A program made the translations under genes and the position numbers. From NCBI GenBank assembly GCA_003534085.1, contig DQBY01000126.1:1-6156 (forward strand): a stretch of DNA of 6,156 nucleotides. Reading direction: 5' to 3'. Positions 1-6,156 of the stretch are shown here, piece by piece. The notes beneath the pieces were generated by a model that saw nothing but the letters and a program-made list of their open reading frames with translations, was not told the origin of the DNA and made no database searches. Every line of letters begins with the position of its first letter. Within the stretch, counting starts at the first letter, position 1. Source of the stretch: Candidatus Moraniibacteriota bacterium. GTDB lineage: Bacteria; Patescibacteriota; Minisyncoccia; Moranbacterales; UBA2206.

Positions 1-686
1 ACATGTGGCTGGAAGCTCTGAAGAACTGGATGGATGAAGTCGGGATCGATAAGACCAGATTATTTTTCAATGACATTCCGGACGGAGAGCGTTCTCACTA
101 TTCCAAAAGAACCATCGATATTGAATTTGAATTTCCATTCGGCAGAAAAGAACTGTTCGGCTTGGCGTATCGGACCAATTACGATCTGACTCAGCATCAG
201 AAGTTTTCCGGAAAAGATATGAGTTACGTGGATCCGGTCACTCAGGAAAAATTCATTCCGCATGTGATTGAACCGAGTTTGGGCGTAGAAAGGGCGACAT
301 TGGCCATTTTGGCATCGGCTTATTCCGAGGAAGAAGCTCCTTCAGCCGGCGGTACTATGGAAACGAGAGTGGTTTTGAAACTGTCTAAAGCCATAGCTCC
401 GTTCAAAGTCGCTGTTTTGCCTCTTTCCAAAAAACCTGAACTGGAAAAAATCTCCCTTGACGTTTGGTCCAAAATATCCTACAATTGGATGTCTGAATAT
501 GACCTGACCGGATCGATCGGAAAGCGCTACAGGAGGCAGGTTGAGATCGGAACCCCGTACTGCGTGACCGTCGATTTTGACACCCTGAGCGACAATTCCG
601 TCACTGTCCGCGACCGCGACACGATGAAGCAGGAAAGGATAAAAATTGAAGAATTGGAAAATTATTTGAGTGAAAAATTAAAATAA
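1..686 (+). CDS. glyQS: Glycyl-tRNA synthetase, dimeric (alpha2) class II type; 5'-truncated by window edge
   Basis: This enzyme charges tRNA(Gly) with glycine in the cytoplasm. Only the last 227 or so residues are present; the frame is open to the left edge, so the ATG at 3 is internal. Residues 30-65 of the fragment hold the late catalytic core (RTIDIEFEFPFG, then FGLAYRTNYDL). Class II motif 3 is at about 86-107 (PHVIEPSLGVERATLAILA). The anticodon-binding domain runs from about 131 to 225, starting at APFKVAVLPL and including GSIGKRYRRQ, EIGTPYCVTVDFD and VTVRDRDTM. This is the eukaryote/archaea-like homodimer type, not the alpha2beta2 GlyQ/GlyS enzyme. Two positions look off-consensus: RRQVEIGTP where RRQDEIGTP is usual, and RTNYDL where RTD-DL is usual. 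The gene is followed after 18 bp by the next gene and probably belongs to the same transcript. The identification is very secure. Confidence 0.97.
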   Translation, partial: MWLEALKNWMDEVGIDKTRLFFNDIPDGERSHYSKRTIDIEFEFPFGRKELFGLAYRTNYDLTQHQKFSGKDMSYVDPVTQEKFIPHVIEPSLGVERATLAILASAYSEEEAPSAGGTMETRVVLKLSKAIAPFKVAVLPLSKKPELEKISLDVWSKISYNWMSEYDLTGSIGKRYRRQVEIGTPYCVTVDFDTLSDNSVTVRDRDTMKQERIKIEELENYLSEKLK

Positions 687-704
687 AAGCAGCTAAAAAC
701 AAAA

Positions 705-1313
705 ATGGTAAATTTTGAAAAAAACATAATTGAAAGCAGCGGTTATTTGGGAAAATCAAAAAGTCCGGAGTTTAATTTGGGCGGCCAGCGCAACAACGAC
801 AAAGCCACTGAACGCTCTGCAAGAAGAGAAGTGCTGGAGGACAGTGTCGAAAAAGCCAACATGCTGAATCTTCTTCTGGATGAAATGGTCGGAAAACTGA
901 GTTTGCCGGAGAACTATGAATTGATCGACAAAGCAGTTGGAGAAGAGGGCGTAAGCACCGCGCTTGCCAATAAGATTTGGGAGTACACAAAAAAATTAGG
1001 AAACAAGAATATCATTCCCAACAGCAGCGCAAAGGACATATTGTTCAGTCAAGACGTTGCCATTCTGGGATGGGTAGAGCGGGCCCAAAGGAAAGGGCTC
1101 AAGGATGAATATAAAGAAATAATAAAAGATGAATTCAACTTTTTGCGAAATTACATCAATCTTCTAAGTTCAAGCACTAGTTTTGAAAAAGAAGAGCTGA
1201 GCCATAAATTGGGTTTTTTGGAGGGAAAGTTTGGCTCTGAGCAGTTAGAGCTGATAAGAAAAAATGAGAAAAATAAATATCTGAAATTAAGCAAAGAATT
1301 TCTAAATAGTTAA
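705..1313 (+). CDS. Hypothetical charged, helical 202-residue protein
   Basis: I do not recognise this protein. It is rich in Lys, Glu, Leu and Asn, contains no cysteine, and shows no signal peptide or membrane segment, so it is probably a soluble cytoplasmic protein. Residues 1-40 are polar with glycines (GYLGKSKSPEFNLGGQRNN) and look disordered. The rest reads as a series of amphipathic helices, roughly 41-65, 70-100, 108-130, 131-157 and 158-200, with aromatic anchors W92 and W123. It starts 18 bp after the glycyl-tRNA synthetase stop and ends 10 bp before the NIF3-like gene, so it is probably co-transcribed with both. No Shine-Dalgarno sequence precedes the ATG; the upstream bases are A-rich. 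The open frame, tight packing and bacterial-looking composition support a real gene. No function can be assigned. Confidence 0.8.
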   Translation: MVNFEKNIIESSGYLGKSKSPEFNLGGQRNNDKATERSARREVLEDSVEKANMLNLLLDEMVGKLSLPENYELIDKAVGEEGVSTALANKIWEYTKKLGNKNIIPNSSAKDILFSQDVAILGWVERAQRKGLKDEYKEIIKDEFNFLRNYINLLSSSTSFEKEELSHKLGFLEGKFGSEQLELIRKNEKNKYLKLSKEFLNS

Positions 1314-1323
1314 GAAAATTTTT

Positions 1324-2295
1324 ATGAAACTTCAACAAATTTACAAATTGGCGATCGAGATGGGGATCAAAAGTGATTTTCGTCCCAAATCTCAGATCGA
1401 CCATCAGATGAAAAGGATCAAAGAAAAATATGAAAAACTTTCCAAAGAAGAGAAAGAACTTTTTGATGTGGAAAAATTATCCAATCCATATGGCGATTCC
1501 AGGATCCATTTTGATTCGGGAGCAAAGAATATCAAAAAGGTTTTAGCCGGTATCGATATTGAGGGATCCGAGCTGATGATGGCCAGGTATCTTTCCAATC
1601 ATGATCCTAAAAGTCCTATCGACCTGGTCATCGGACATCATCCGGAGGGGAAGGGATTGGCGGATCTGACCGATGTGATGCATCTTCAGGCGGATGTTCT
1701 GGCGCAATACGGCGTGCCGATCAATGTTGCTGAGAGCCTGATGAAGGTGAGGATCAGCGAGGTGACCAGAGGCGTCAATCCGATAAATCATTTCCAAGCC
1801 GTGGACACGGCGCAGCTTCTGAACATGAGCTTCATGAATGTCCATACTCCGGCTGACAATTTGGTGGCTAAATTCGTCGATCAAAAACTGAAAAAAGATA
1901 AGCCTGAATATGTGGGAGACGTTTTGAGATCTCTTATGGAAATTCCGGAATACAAAGAAGCCGCGCTTCGAGGATCAGGGCCGTGTCTTTTTACCGGTTC
2001 TCCGGACAATCGGACCGGAAAAATAGCTCTGACCGAAATCACCGGCGGAACGGAAGGAAGCGCCAAGATTTATGAGAAGATGGCGCAGGCCGGCATCGGA
2101 ACCATCATCGCCATGCACCAGAGCGAAGAGCACAGAAAGGAAGCGGAGAAAGCTCACATCAATGTTGTCATAGCCGGGCACATCTCGTCCGACTCCTTGG
2201 GCATGAATCTGTTCTTGGATGAACTCGAAAAAAGGGGAATTGAAATCATACCTTGTTCCGGGCTGACAAGGGTCAGCAGAATAAAAAGGAAATAA
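1324..2295 (+). CDS. NIF3-family (COG0327) putative metal-binding protein, long subfamily
   Basis: The NIF3/YbgI family consists of widely conserved ring-forming proteins with a dinuclear metal site. Their biochemical role is still poorly defined; some members are labelled GTP cyclohydrolase I type 2-like, which should not be assumed here. Family signatures are visible. DLVIGHHPEG carries the His-His pair (H105, H106), MNVHTPADN carries the ligand Asp178, and VVIAGHISSD carries His286. The last ligand, normally Glu in a GH-x-x-S-E pattern, is Asp290 here. Residues 1-65 form an N-terminal extension with a charged helix (about 24-50) before the core begins near GAKNIKKVLAGIDI. This extension matches a NIF3 subfamily I recall from other bacteria, so it is not a fusion. 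The ATG follows a run of five T, with no Shine-Dalgarno sequence. The gap to the M16 gene is 7 bp. Family assignment is secure; function is not. Confidence 0.88.
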   Translation: MKLQQIYKLAIEMGIKSDFRPKSQIDHQMKRIKEKYEKLSKEEKELFDVEKLSNPYGDSRIHFDSGAKNIKKVLAGIDIEGSELMMARYLSNHDPKSPIDLVIGHHPEGKGLADLTDVMHLQADVLAQYGVPINVAESLMKVRISEVTRGVNPINHFQAVDTAQLLNMSFMNVHTPADNLVAKFVDQKLKKDKPEYVGDVLRSLMEIPEYKEAALRGSGPCLFTGSPDNRTGKIALTEITGGTEGSAKIYEKMAQAGIGTIIAMHQSEEHRKEAEKAHINVVIAGHISSDSLGMNLFLDELEKRGIEIIPCSGLTRVSRIKRK

Positions 2296-2302
2296 TTTTT
2301 TT

Positions 2303-3571
2303 ATGAAATTCAAAAGGACAAAACTTGATAACGGAGTCTGCATAATTACGGTTCCGATGAAAGACACGCAAACGGCGACGGTTGTTGTCATGGTCGGGGT
2401 CGGATCAAGATACGAATCGGAAAAAGAGGCGGGCATTTCGCATTTTATCGAGCATATGATGTTTAAAGGCACTGAAAAAAGGCCGAGCTTTGCCGACATC
2501 AATTCTGAGCTGGATTCGATCGGGGGAGAACACAACGCTTTCACTTCCAAAGATACTACGGGATATTACGCGAAAGTTAACTCACGTCATCTGGATTTAG
2601 CCATAGATCTTATCGCCGATATCTATTTGAATTCAAAAATCGATGAGAAAGAAATTGAAAAAGAACGGGGAGCGATCATCCAGGAGTTGAACATGTACGA
2701 AGATCGGCCCATGAGAAAGGTCGAGGAGGTTTTAGACGCATTGCTATATCAGGGCAATCCTTTGGGAAGAGAAATTATCGGCTACAAAGAAACCATCCAA
2801 GCGTTGAAACGGGATGATCTGGTCAAATTCAAAAGGAGGCATTATCTGGCCGACGAAACCGTCATCTGTGTCGCAGGCAATTTCGAAGAAGAAAGTACCA
2901 TCGATCTGCTCAAGAAATATTTTTCAGCGATGGAAGGAGGAGAAAAGCCTGTTTTTTCAAAAATAGAGGAAGATCAGAAATATCCGGCAGTAAATATCAA
3001 ATTCAAAAAAACCGATCAAACTCATTTTGTGATCGGGAGCCGAGGCTATCATGAAAATCATCCCGACCGTTTTGCTTTGGCAATCTTGACGACGATTTTA
3101 GGAGGAAATTCGAGCAGCCGTTTGTTCGCCGAAATCAGGGAAAAGAGAGGCTTGGCTTATTTCGTCAGGACGGGCGCGGATGACTTTGCCGATTGCGGAT
3201 ATGTTGCCACGCAAGCCAGCGTAGGACATGATAAATTGGAATCCGCGATAGAAGTCATTTTGAAAGAATATAAAAGAATAACTTCTGAGAAAGTCAGCGA
3301 GAGGGAACTTCGCTGCGCTAAGGAATATATAAAAGGGATCAGCGTGATGAATCTGGAGTCATCTGATGAAGTGGCCATGTTTCACATTGATCAGGAGATG
3401 AAAAGAAAAAAAATCATGACACTGAAAGAACTCCTGGAAAATTTTGAAAAGGTTACCCGGGATGATATATTGAGAGTAGCTCAAGATGTTCTTAAGGAAA
3501 ATACTTTGAACTTGGCGGTGATCGGTCCGCAAGAGGACGAGAAAAAATTGCAATCTTTATTAAAAATATAA
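2303..3571 (+). CDS. M16 family zinc metallopeptidase (processing peptidase / YmxG-like)
   Basis: This is a single-chain M16B peptidase of 422 residues, the usual size for the bacterial processing-peptidase-like group. The inverted zinc motif HxxEH is intact (HFIEH, H47, E50, H51), and the third zinc ligand is Glu128 in ERGAIIQELN, 76 residues further on, which fits the family spacing. The conserved GGEHNAFTSKD stretch follows at 74-84. The second half contains the M16 C-terminal signature GGNSSSRLFAEIREKRGLAY (267-286), including the Arg/Tyr region that helps bind substrate. All catalytic residues are present, so activity is expected. There is no signal peptide, so the protein is probably cytoplasmic unless exported by a non-classical route. 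The gene sits between the NIF3-like and AI-2E-family genes, with gaps of 7 and 2 bp. The physiological substrate is unknown. Confidence 0.95.
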   Translation: MKFKRTKLDNGVCIITVPMKDTQTATVVVMVGVGSRYESEKEAGISHFIEHMMFKGTEKRPSFADINSELDSIGGEHNAFTSKDTTGYYAKVNSRHLDLAIDLIADIYLNSKIDEKEIEKERGAIIQELNMYEDRPMRKVEEVLDALLYQGNPLGREIIGYKETIQALKRDDLVKFKRRHYLADETVICVAGNFEEESTIDLLKKYFSAMEGGEKPVFSKIEEDQKYPAVNIKFKKTDQTHFVIGSRGYHENHPDRFALAILTTILGGNSSSRLFAEIREKRGLAYFVRTGADDFADCGYVATQASVGHDKLESAIEVILKEYKRITSEKVSERELRCAKEYIKGISVMNLESSDEVAMFHIDQEMKRKKIMTLKELLENFEKVTRDDILRVAQDVLKENTLNLAVIGPQEDEKKLQSLLKI

Positions 3572-3573
3572 AT

Positions 3574-4596
3574 ATGGCCGGAAAACAAGAGGTCGATAGT
3601 TCAACCGGAATAGTCTTGAAAACCATCCTGATTCTTTTGGGAATCTGGTTTTTGTATTTTGTCCGCGACATAATCGCGTTGGTTTTCATCGCAATCGTGA
3701 TAGTTTCAGCTATTGATCCGATAATCATATGGATGCAAAAAAGAAGGATAAGGCGCTCGATCGGAGTGATGTCGGTCTATATCCTGCTTTTTCTCCTGGT
3801 CGGCTTCTCTTTTTCTTTTTTGATCCCTCCTGTAGTCGGACAATTCAAGGATTTTTCTCAAAGGTTGTCCGACTATTCCGGGCAGATAGGAGAGACCTTC
3901 CAAGGACTGAATATTTTTTTTGAAAATCAGAATATAGATTCACAGGCCGTTTTCCAAGATTTCAGCCGCAGCCTGGCGGGCATCTCGGGAGAAATTTTTT
4001 CAACGACGGTCGGAATTTTTTCAGGATTGGTCGCGGTGGCCATCGTTTTTGTCATGGCTTTTTATATGGCAGTCAAAGAAAACGGCATAAAACAATTCAT
4101 AATTTCCATAACGCCTCAGAGACATAAAGAATATGCCGCTTCGTTGACTGACAGAATCAAGCTGAAAATAGGGCGCTGGCTCTTGGGAGAGTTGGTGTTG
4201 ATGTTTGCGATTTTCATCCTTACTTTTTTGGGATTGACTGTTCTTGGAGTTCCTTATGCTTTGTCACTCGCCATCATTGCCGGACTTCTGGAGATAATCC
4301 CTTATATCGGACCTATGCTTTCGGCCATTCCGGCAATCATCATCGCGTTTACGGTTTCGCCTTTGACCGGATTTCTGGTGCTTGTCTTGTATGTCTTAAT
4401 ACAGCAATTTGAAAATCACATCATTGTTCCGCAAGTGATGCGCCGAGCGGTCGGACTTCATCCGGTGGCTGTAATCTTGGCTTTGCTTATCGGTTTCAAA
4501 CTAGGCGGAGTTTTGGGAGCTATCTTGGCCGTACCGGTGGCGACCGCCATCAGCGTCTTTGTCGGAGATTTGTTCGAAAAGCCGAAAGAGATTTAG
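3574..4596 (+). CDS. AI-2E / PerM-family polytopic membrane transporter
   Basis: This is a 340-residue integral membrane protein of the AI-2E exporter-like (formerly UPF0118/PerM/YdiK) family. Hydrophobic segments lie at about 13-50 (probably two), 63-86, 145-166, 203-224, 228-261, 263-278 and 296-330. A soluble, amphipathic region occupies roughly 88-140, as is typical of the family. Diagnostic motifs are LLEIIPYIGPMLSAIP (238-253), QQFENHIIVPQVM (277-289) and the glycine-rich GFKLGGVLGAILAVP (307-321). Members have been linked to autoinducer-2 export or Na+(Li+)/H+ antiport; the substrate cannot be predicted here. The ATG lies 2 bp after the M16 stop codon, so translation may be coupled. 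It is the last gene of its block and an intrinsic terminator follows 9 bp later. The stop codon is TAG. Confidence 0.95.
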   Translation: MAGKQEVDSSTGIVLKTILILLGIWFLYFVRDIIALVFIAIVIVSAIDPIIIWMQKRRIRRSIGVMSVYILLFLLVGFSFSFLIPPVVGQFKDFSQRLSDYSGQIGETFQGLNIFFENQNIDSQAVFQDFSRSLAGISGEIFSTTVGIFSGLVAVAIVFVMAFYMAVKENGIKQFIISITPQRHKEYAASLTDRIKLKIGRWLLGELVLMFAIFILTFLGLTVLGVPYALSLAIIAGLLEIIPYIGPMLSAIPAIIIAFTVSPLTGFLVLVLYVLIQQFENHIIVPQVMRRAVGLHPVAVILALLIGFKLGGVLGAILAVPVATAISVFVGDLFEKPKEI

Positions 4597-4605
4597 ATCG
4601 ACAAT

Positions 4606-4632
4606 AAAAGCCTGGGGAATCCAGGTTTTTTA
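4606..4632 (+). terminator. Intrinsic (Rho-independent) terminator after the AI-2E-family gene
   Basis: A GC-rich stem CCTGG (4611-4615) pairs with CCAGG (4621-4625) around a five-base loop. The stem can extend through one G-T wobble and four A-T pairs to 4606 and 4630. A run of six T follows the GC arm (4626-4631). The A-tract on the 5' side means it could also work on the opposite strand. It separates the left five-gene block from the rsmI block. Confidence 0.88.
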
Positions 4633-4645
4633 TTTGGAAGAAGAT

Positions 4646-4654
4646 TGATAAAAT
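4646..4654 (+). promoter_or_regulatory. Extended -10 promoter for rsmI (TGATAAAAT)
   Basis: TGATAAAAT matches the extended -10 form TGnTATAAT with one mismatch in the hexamer (TAAAAT at 4649-4654). Transcription would begin near 4661, giving a leader of about 19 bases before the rsmI ATG at 4680. No good -35 box sits 17 bp upstream; that position is the T-tract of the terminator. Placement directly after a terminator and before a new gene supports the call. No Shine-Dalgarno sequence is visible in the short leader. Confidence 0.6.
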
Positions 4655-4679
4655 ATTTATTTTAAGCTAAGCTTTATTT

Positions 4680-5360
4680 ATGAATGATGGCATATTGTAC
4701 ATCGTAGCGACGCCTATTGGCAATTTAGGCGACATGACATTTCGGGCGGTAGAAACGCTGAGGGCGGCTGATTTGGTCGCCTGCGAGGACACCAGGGTGA
4801 CAAAAAGACTGCTGAGCCATTATGAGGTCGGAACTCCGACCATCAGTTATTTCCAGCACTCGAAATTATCTAAAGTAGACAAAATTATTGAAGAGCTCGG
4901 GTCGGGAAAAAATATCGCTTTGGTGACTGACGCGGGCACTCCGGGAATTTCCGACCCGGGTGAAAAGCTGGTGGAGGAAGTTATCAAGAATGGAATAAAA
5001 GTTGTGCCGATTCCGGGAGCTTCAGCTTTGGGCGCCATGATAAGCGTGGCCGGGATCGACATGCAGAAATTTCTTTTTCTGGCATTTCCTCCGCACAAGA
5101 AGGGCAGGGAAACTTTTTTTAGAAAAATTGAAGAAATGACAGAAAGCGAATTACCTGTGATTTTTTACGAATCTCCTCATAGGATCATTAAGTCGCTTAA
5201 GTCACTTAAGTCACTTAAGGATCTTAATGTGATTGTTGGGAGAGAAATGACAAAGATGTTCGAGGAAATCGTGCGTGGAACAGCCGGGGAAGTCCTGGAA
5301 TATTTTGAAAGACATCCTGAAAAAGTTAAAGGAGAATTTGCCATCATAGCTTTTAAATAG
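4680..5360 (+). CDS. rsmI: 16S rRNA (cytidine(1402)-2'-O)-methyltransferase RsmI, short form
   Basis: RsmI 2'-O-methylates C1402 in the decoding centre of 16S rRNA using S-adenosylmethionine, and belongs to the tetrapyrrole-methylase fold family. Signatures in order are YIVATPIGNLGDMT (7-20), CEDTR (35-39), the SAM-binding loop LVTDAGTPGISDPG (81-94), IPGASAL (111-117), FYESPHRI (162-169) and GREMTKMFEE (187-196). The protein has 226 residues, against about 286 for E. coli RsmI. It stops right after the methylase domain (GEFAIIAFK) and lacks the C-terminal helical domain. Residues 170-180 form a repetitive segment (IKSLKSLKSLK) encoded by 9-bp tandem repeats, at a helix/loop that varies in the family. 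The TAG stop lies inside a second 9-bp repeat array. The catalytic core is complete, so activity is likely. It is the first gene after its own promoter. Confidence 0.96.
   Translation: MNDGILYIVATPIGNLGDMTFRAVETLRAADLVACEDTRVTKRLLSHYEVGTPTISYFQHSKLSKVDKIIEELGSGKNIALVTDAGTPGISDPGEKLVEEVIKNGIKVVPIPGASALGAMISVAGIDMQKFLFLAFPPHKKGRETFFRKIEEMTESELPVIFYESPHRIIKSLKSLKSLKDLNVIVGREMTKMFEEIVRGTAGEVLEYFERHPEKVKGEFAIIAFK
5188..5223 (+). repeat. Array A: four 9-bp tandem units (TTAAGNNNC) inside rsmI
   Basis: Four consecutive 9-bp units start at 5188, 5197, 5206 and 5215. The second and third are identical (TTAAGTCAC), the first differs by one base and the fourth is TTAAGGATC. The unit length is a multiple of three, so the array stays in frame and encodes repeated Ser-Leu-Lys in RsmI residues 171-180. 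The same unit recurs in two arrays downstream. Confidence 0.92.
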
Positions 5361-5388
5361 CTTAAGCTTCGTAAGAATCTTATGCAGC
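5353..5388 (+). repeat. Array B: degenerate 9-bp units across the rsmI / four-helix-bundle junction
   Basis: Four units in 9-bp register start at 5353, 5362, 5371 and 5380. The second (TTAAGCTTC) matches TTAAGNNNC exactly, and the others differ from the fixed positions by one base each. All four end in C. The first unit contains the rsmI TAG stop codon (5358-5360) and the last contains the ATG of the next gene (5382-5384). The match is weaker than in array A, but the register and shared consensus support a common origin. Confidence 0.65.
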
Positions 5389-5924
5389 CCTACAAAAAAC
5401 TTTTTACTTACTGGTTTGCGGTTGTCATTTATGATCATGAAGTTGAATTTTGCAAGCGCTGGATAAAAAGTTTCAAGTTGAAAGAGCAGATGGATGGAGC
5501 AGCGCGGAGCGGGAAGCAAAATATTGTGGAGGGTTCGGATGATATGGGGATTTCACTTAAGGTTGCAATCAAGCTGACCGGAATTGCGAAAGGCTCATTG
5601 GAAGAACTTATTGGCGATCTGGAAGATTTTTTAAGGCAGAACGGCTTGAAAGAATGGGGGAAAGACGATCCAAGGACGAAACAATTTCGTCAGCAAAGCT
5701 CCAAATTGATAAAATACTTGGCTGAGTCGAACAATGTGGAATTTTTGAAAAGCGTGAAACTCCCAAGTGATCCGGAAAGGGCTGCTAATTGGCTACTAAC
5801 TCTGTGTCATCAGGCGACATATCTTTTGCACAAACAAGTAGAAGCGCTTAAAAATAAGCACATGAAAGAAGGGGGATTTACGGAAAACCTGTATAATAAA
5901 AGGAAAGAATACCGAGGATACTAA
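5382..5924 (+). CDS. Four-helix-bundle protein (S23/Avd-like) with C-terminal suffix domain
   Basis: The N-terminal part (about 7-114) resembles the S23/bIVP four-helix-bundle family, known from 23S rRNA intervening sequences and related to the Avd accessory protein of diversity-generating retroelements. Helix 1 is about 7-28 (WFAVVIYDHEVEFCKRW). Helix 2 is 33-52 with the hallmark QMDGAARSGKQNIVEGS (36-52). Helix 3 is 58-89, and helix 4 starts near 96. The C-terminal part (130-178), with NWLLTLCHQATYLL and GGFTENLYNKR, matches the 'four helix bundle suffix domain' I recall as TIGR04258. Length 180 fits that architecture. There is no membrane segment and its molecular role is unknown; nucleic-acid binding is plausible by family analogy. 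The ATG at 5382 is the only sensible start: the frame meets the rsmI TAG seven codons upstream with no other start codon. It sits between rsmI and metG, flanked by 9-bp repeats. Confidence 0.9.
   Translation: MQPYKKLFTYWFAVVIYDHEVEFCKRWIKSFKLKEQMDGAARSGKQNIVEGSDDMGISLKVAIKLTGIAKGSLEELIGDLEDFLRQNGLKEWGKDDPRTKQFRQQSSKLIKYLAESNNVEFLKSVKLPSDPERAANWLLTLCHQATYLLHKQVEALKNKHMKEGGFTENLYNKRKEYRGY

Positions 5925-6156
<232 letters not shown>

Noticed and set aside
654..684. Possible promoter before the hypothetical gene (TTGGAA and TAAAAT)
   Set aside because: The spacer is 19 bp, the area is simply AT-rich, and the boxes lie inside the glyQS 3' end. This is not enough to call a promoter.
2285..2302. 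AAGGA as a Shine-Dalgarno sequence for the M16 gene
   Set aside because: It is 12 bases from the ATG, lies within the preceding coding sequence, and no comparable site occurs at most other starts here.
1975..2550. 191-codon open frame on the minus strand
   Set aside because: It lies opposite the well-supported NIF3-like and M16 genes and has no recognisable domain, so it is a shadow of the coding strand.
3729..3923. 64-codon + strand open frame inside the AI-2E-family gene
   Set aside because: It is an out-of-frame shadow of a gene with clear family motifs.
5188..5223. Possible CRISPR array or other long-repeat locus
   Set aside because: Units are 9 bp with no spacers, and the array is coding sequence within rsmI. 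There are no cas genes in the window.
5382..5924. Diversity-generating retroelement, because the bundle protein resembles Avd
   Set aside because: No reverse transcriptase, template repeat or variable repeat is visible. The suffix-domain architecture also differs from canonical Avd.

Overview
The window looks like a gene-dense stretch of a bacterial chromosome, most likely from a Patescibacteria/CPR organism (Parcubacteria-like). That placement is an inference. It rests on very short intergenic gaps, almost no Shine-Dalgarno sequences, moderately AT-rich sequence, a shortened RsmI, a NIF3-like protein of the long subfamily and a four-helix-bundle/suffix-domain protein. All genes are on the + strand. 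The long frames contain no in-frame TGA, so the standard bacterial code fits, not the UGA=Gly code of Gracilibacteria/Absconditabacteria. No gene is visibly frameshifted.

Left block (1-4596): five genes with gaps of 2-18 bp. They are the C-terminal part of a dimeric-type glycyl-tRNA synthetase, an unrecognised 202-residue charged helical protein, a NIF3-family metal-binding protein, an M16 zinc peptidase and an AI-2E/PerM-family membrane protein. The block ends in a clear intrinsic terminator (4606-4632). It reads as one transcription unit that probably starts left of the window.

Right block (4646-6156): an extended -10 promoter is followed by rsmI (16S rRNA C1402 2'-O-methyltransferase), a four-helix-bundle protein with the C-terminal 'suffix' domain, and the start of metG (methionyl-tRNA synthetase), which runs off the window. 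rsmI close to metG is a familiar arrangement; in Bacillus subtilis the pair flanks abrB. Here the four-helix-bundle gene occupies the space between them.

The most unusual structure is a family of degenerate 9-bp repeats with consensus TTAAGNNNC, in three short arrays around the four-helix-bundle gene: inside the 3' part of rsmI, across the rsmI/four-helix-bundle junction (covering the stop codon of one gene and the start codon of the next), and filling the whole 36-bp gap before metG. All three genes share one reading frame, separated only by one TAG and one TAA. This suggests that the four-helix-bundle gene came with, or is kept by, a repeat-associated insertion process. The mechanism is an inference.

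Functionally most of the window is translation housekeeping (two aminoacyl-tRNA synthetases and an rRNA methylase) plus proteolysis and membrane transport. No rRNA, tRNA, CRISPR array, insertion sequence or phage gene was seen.
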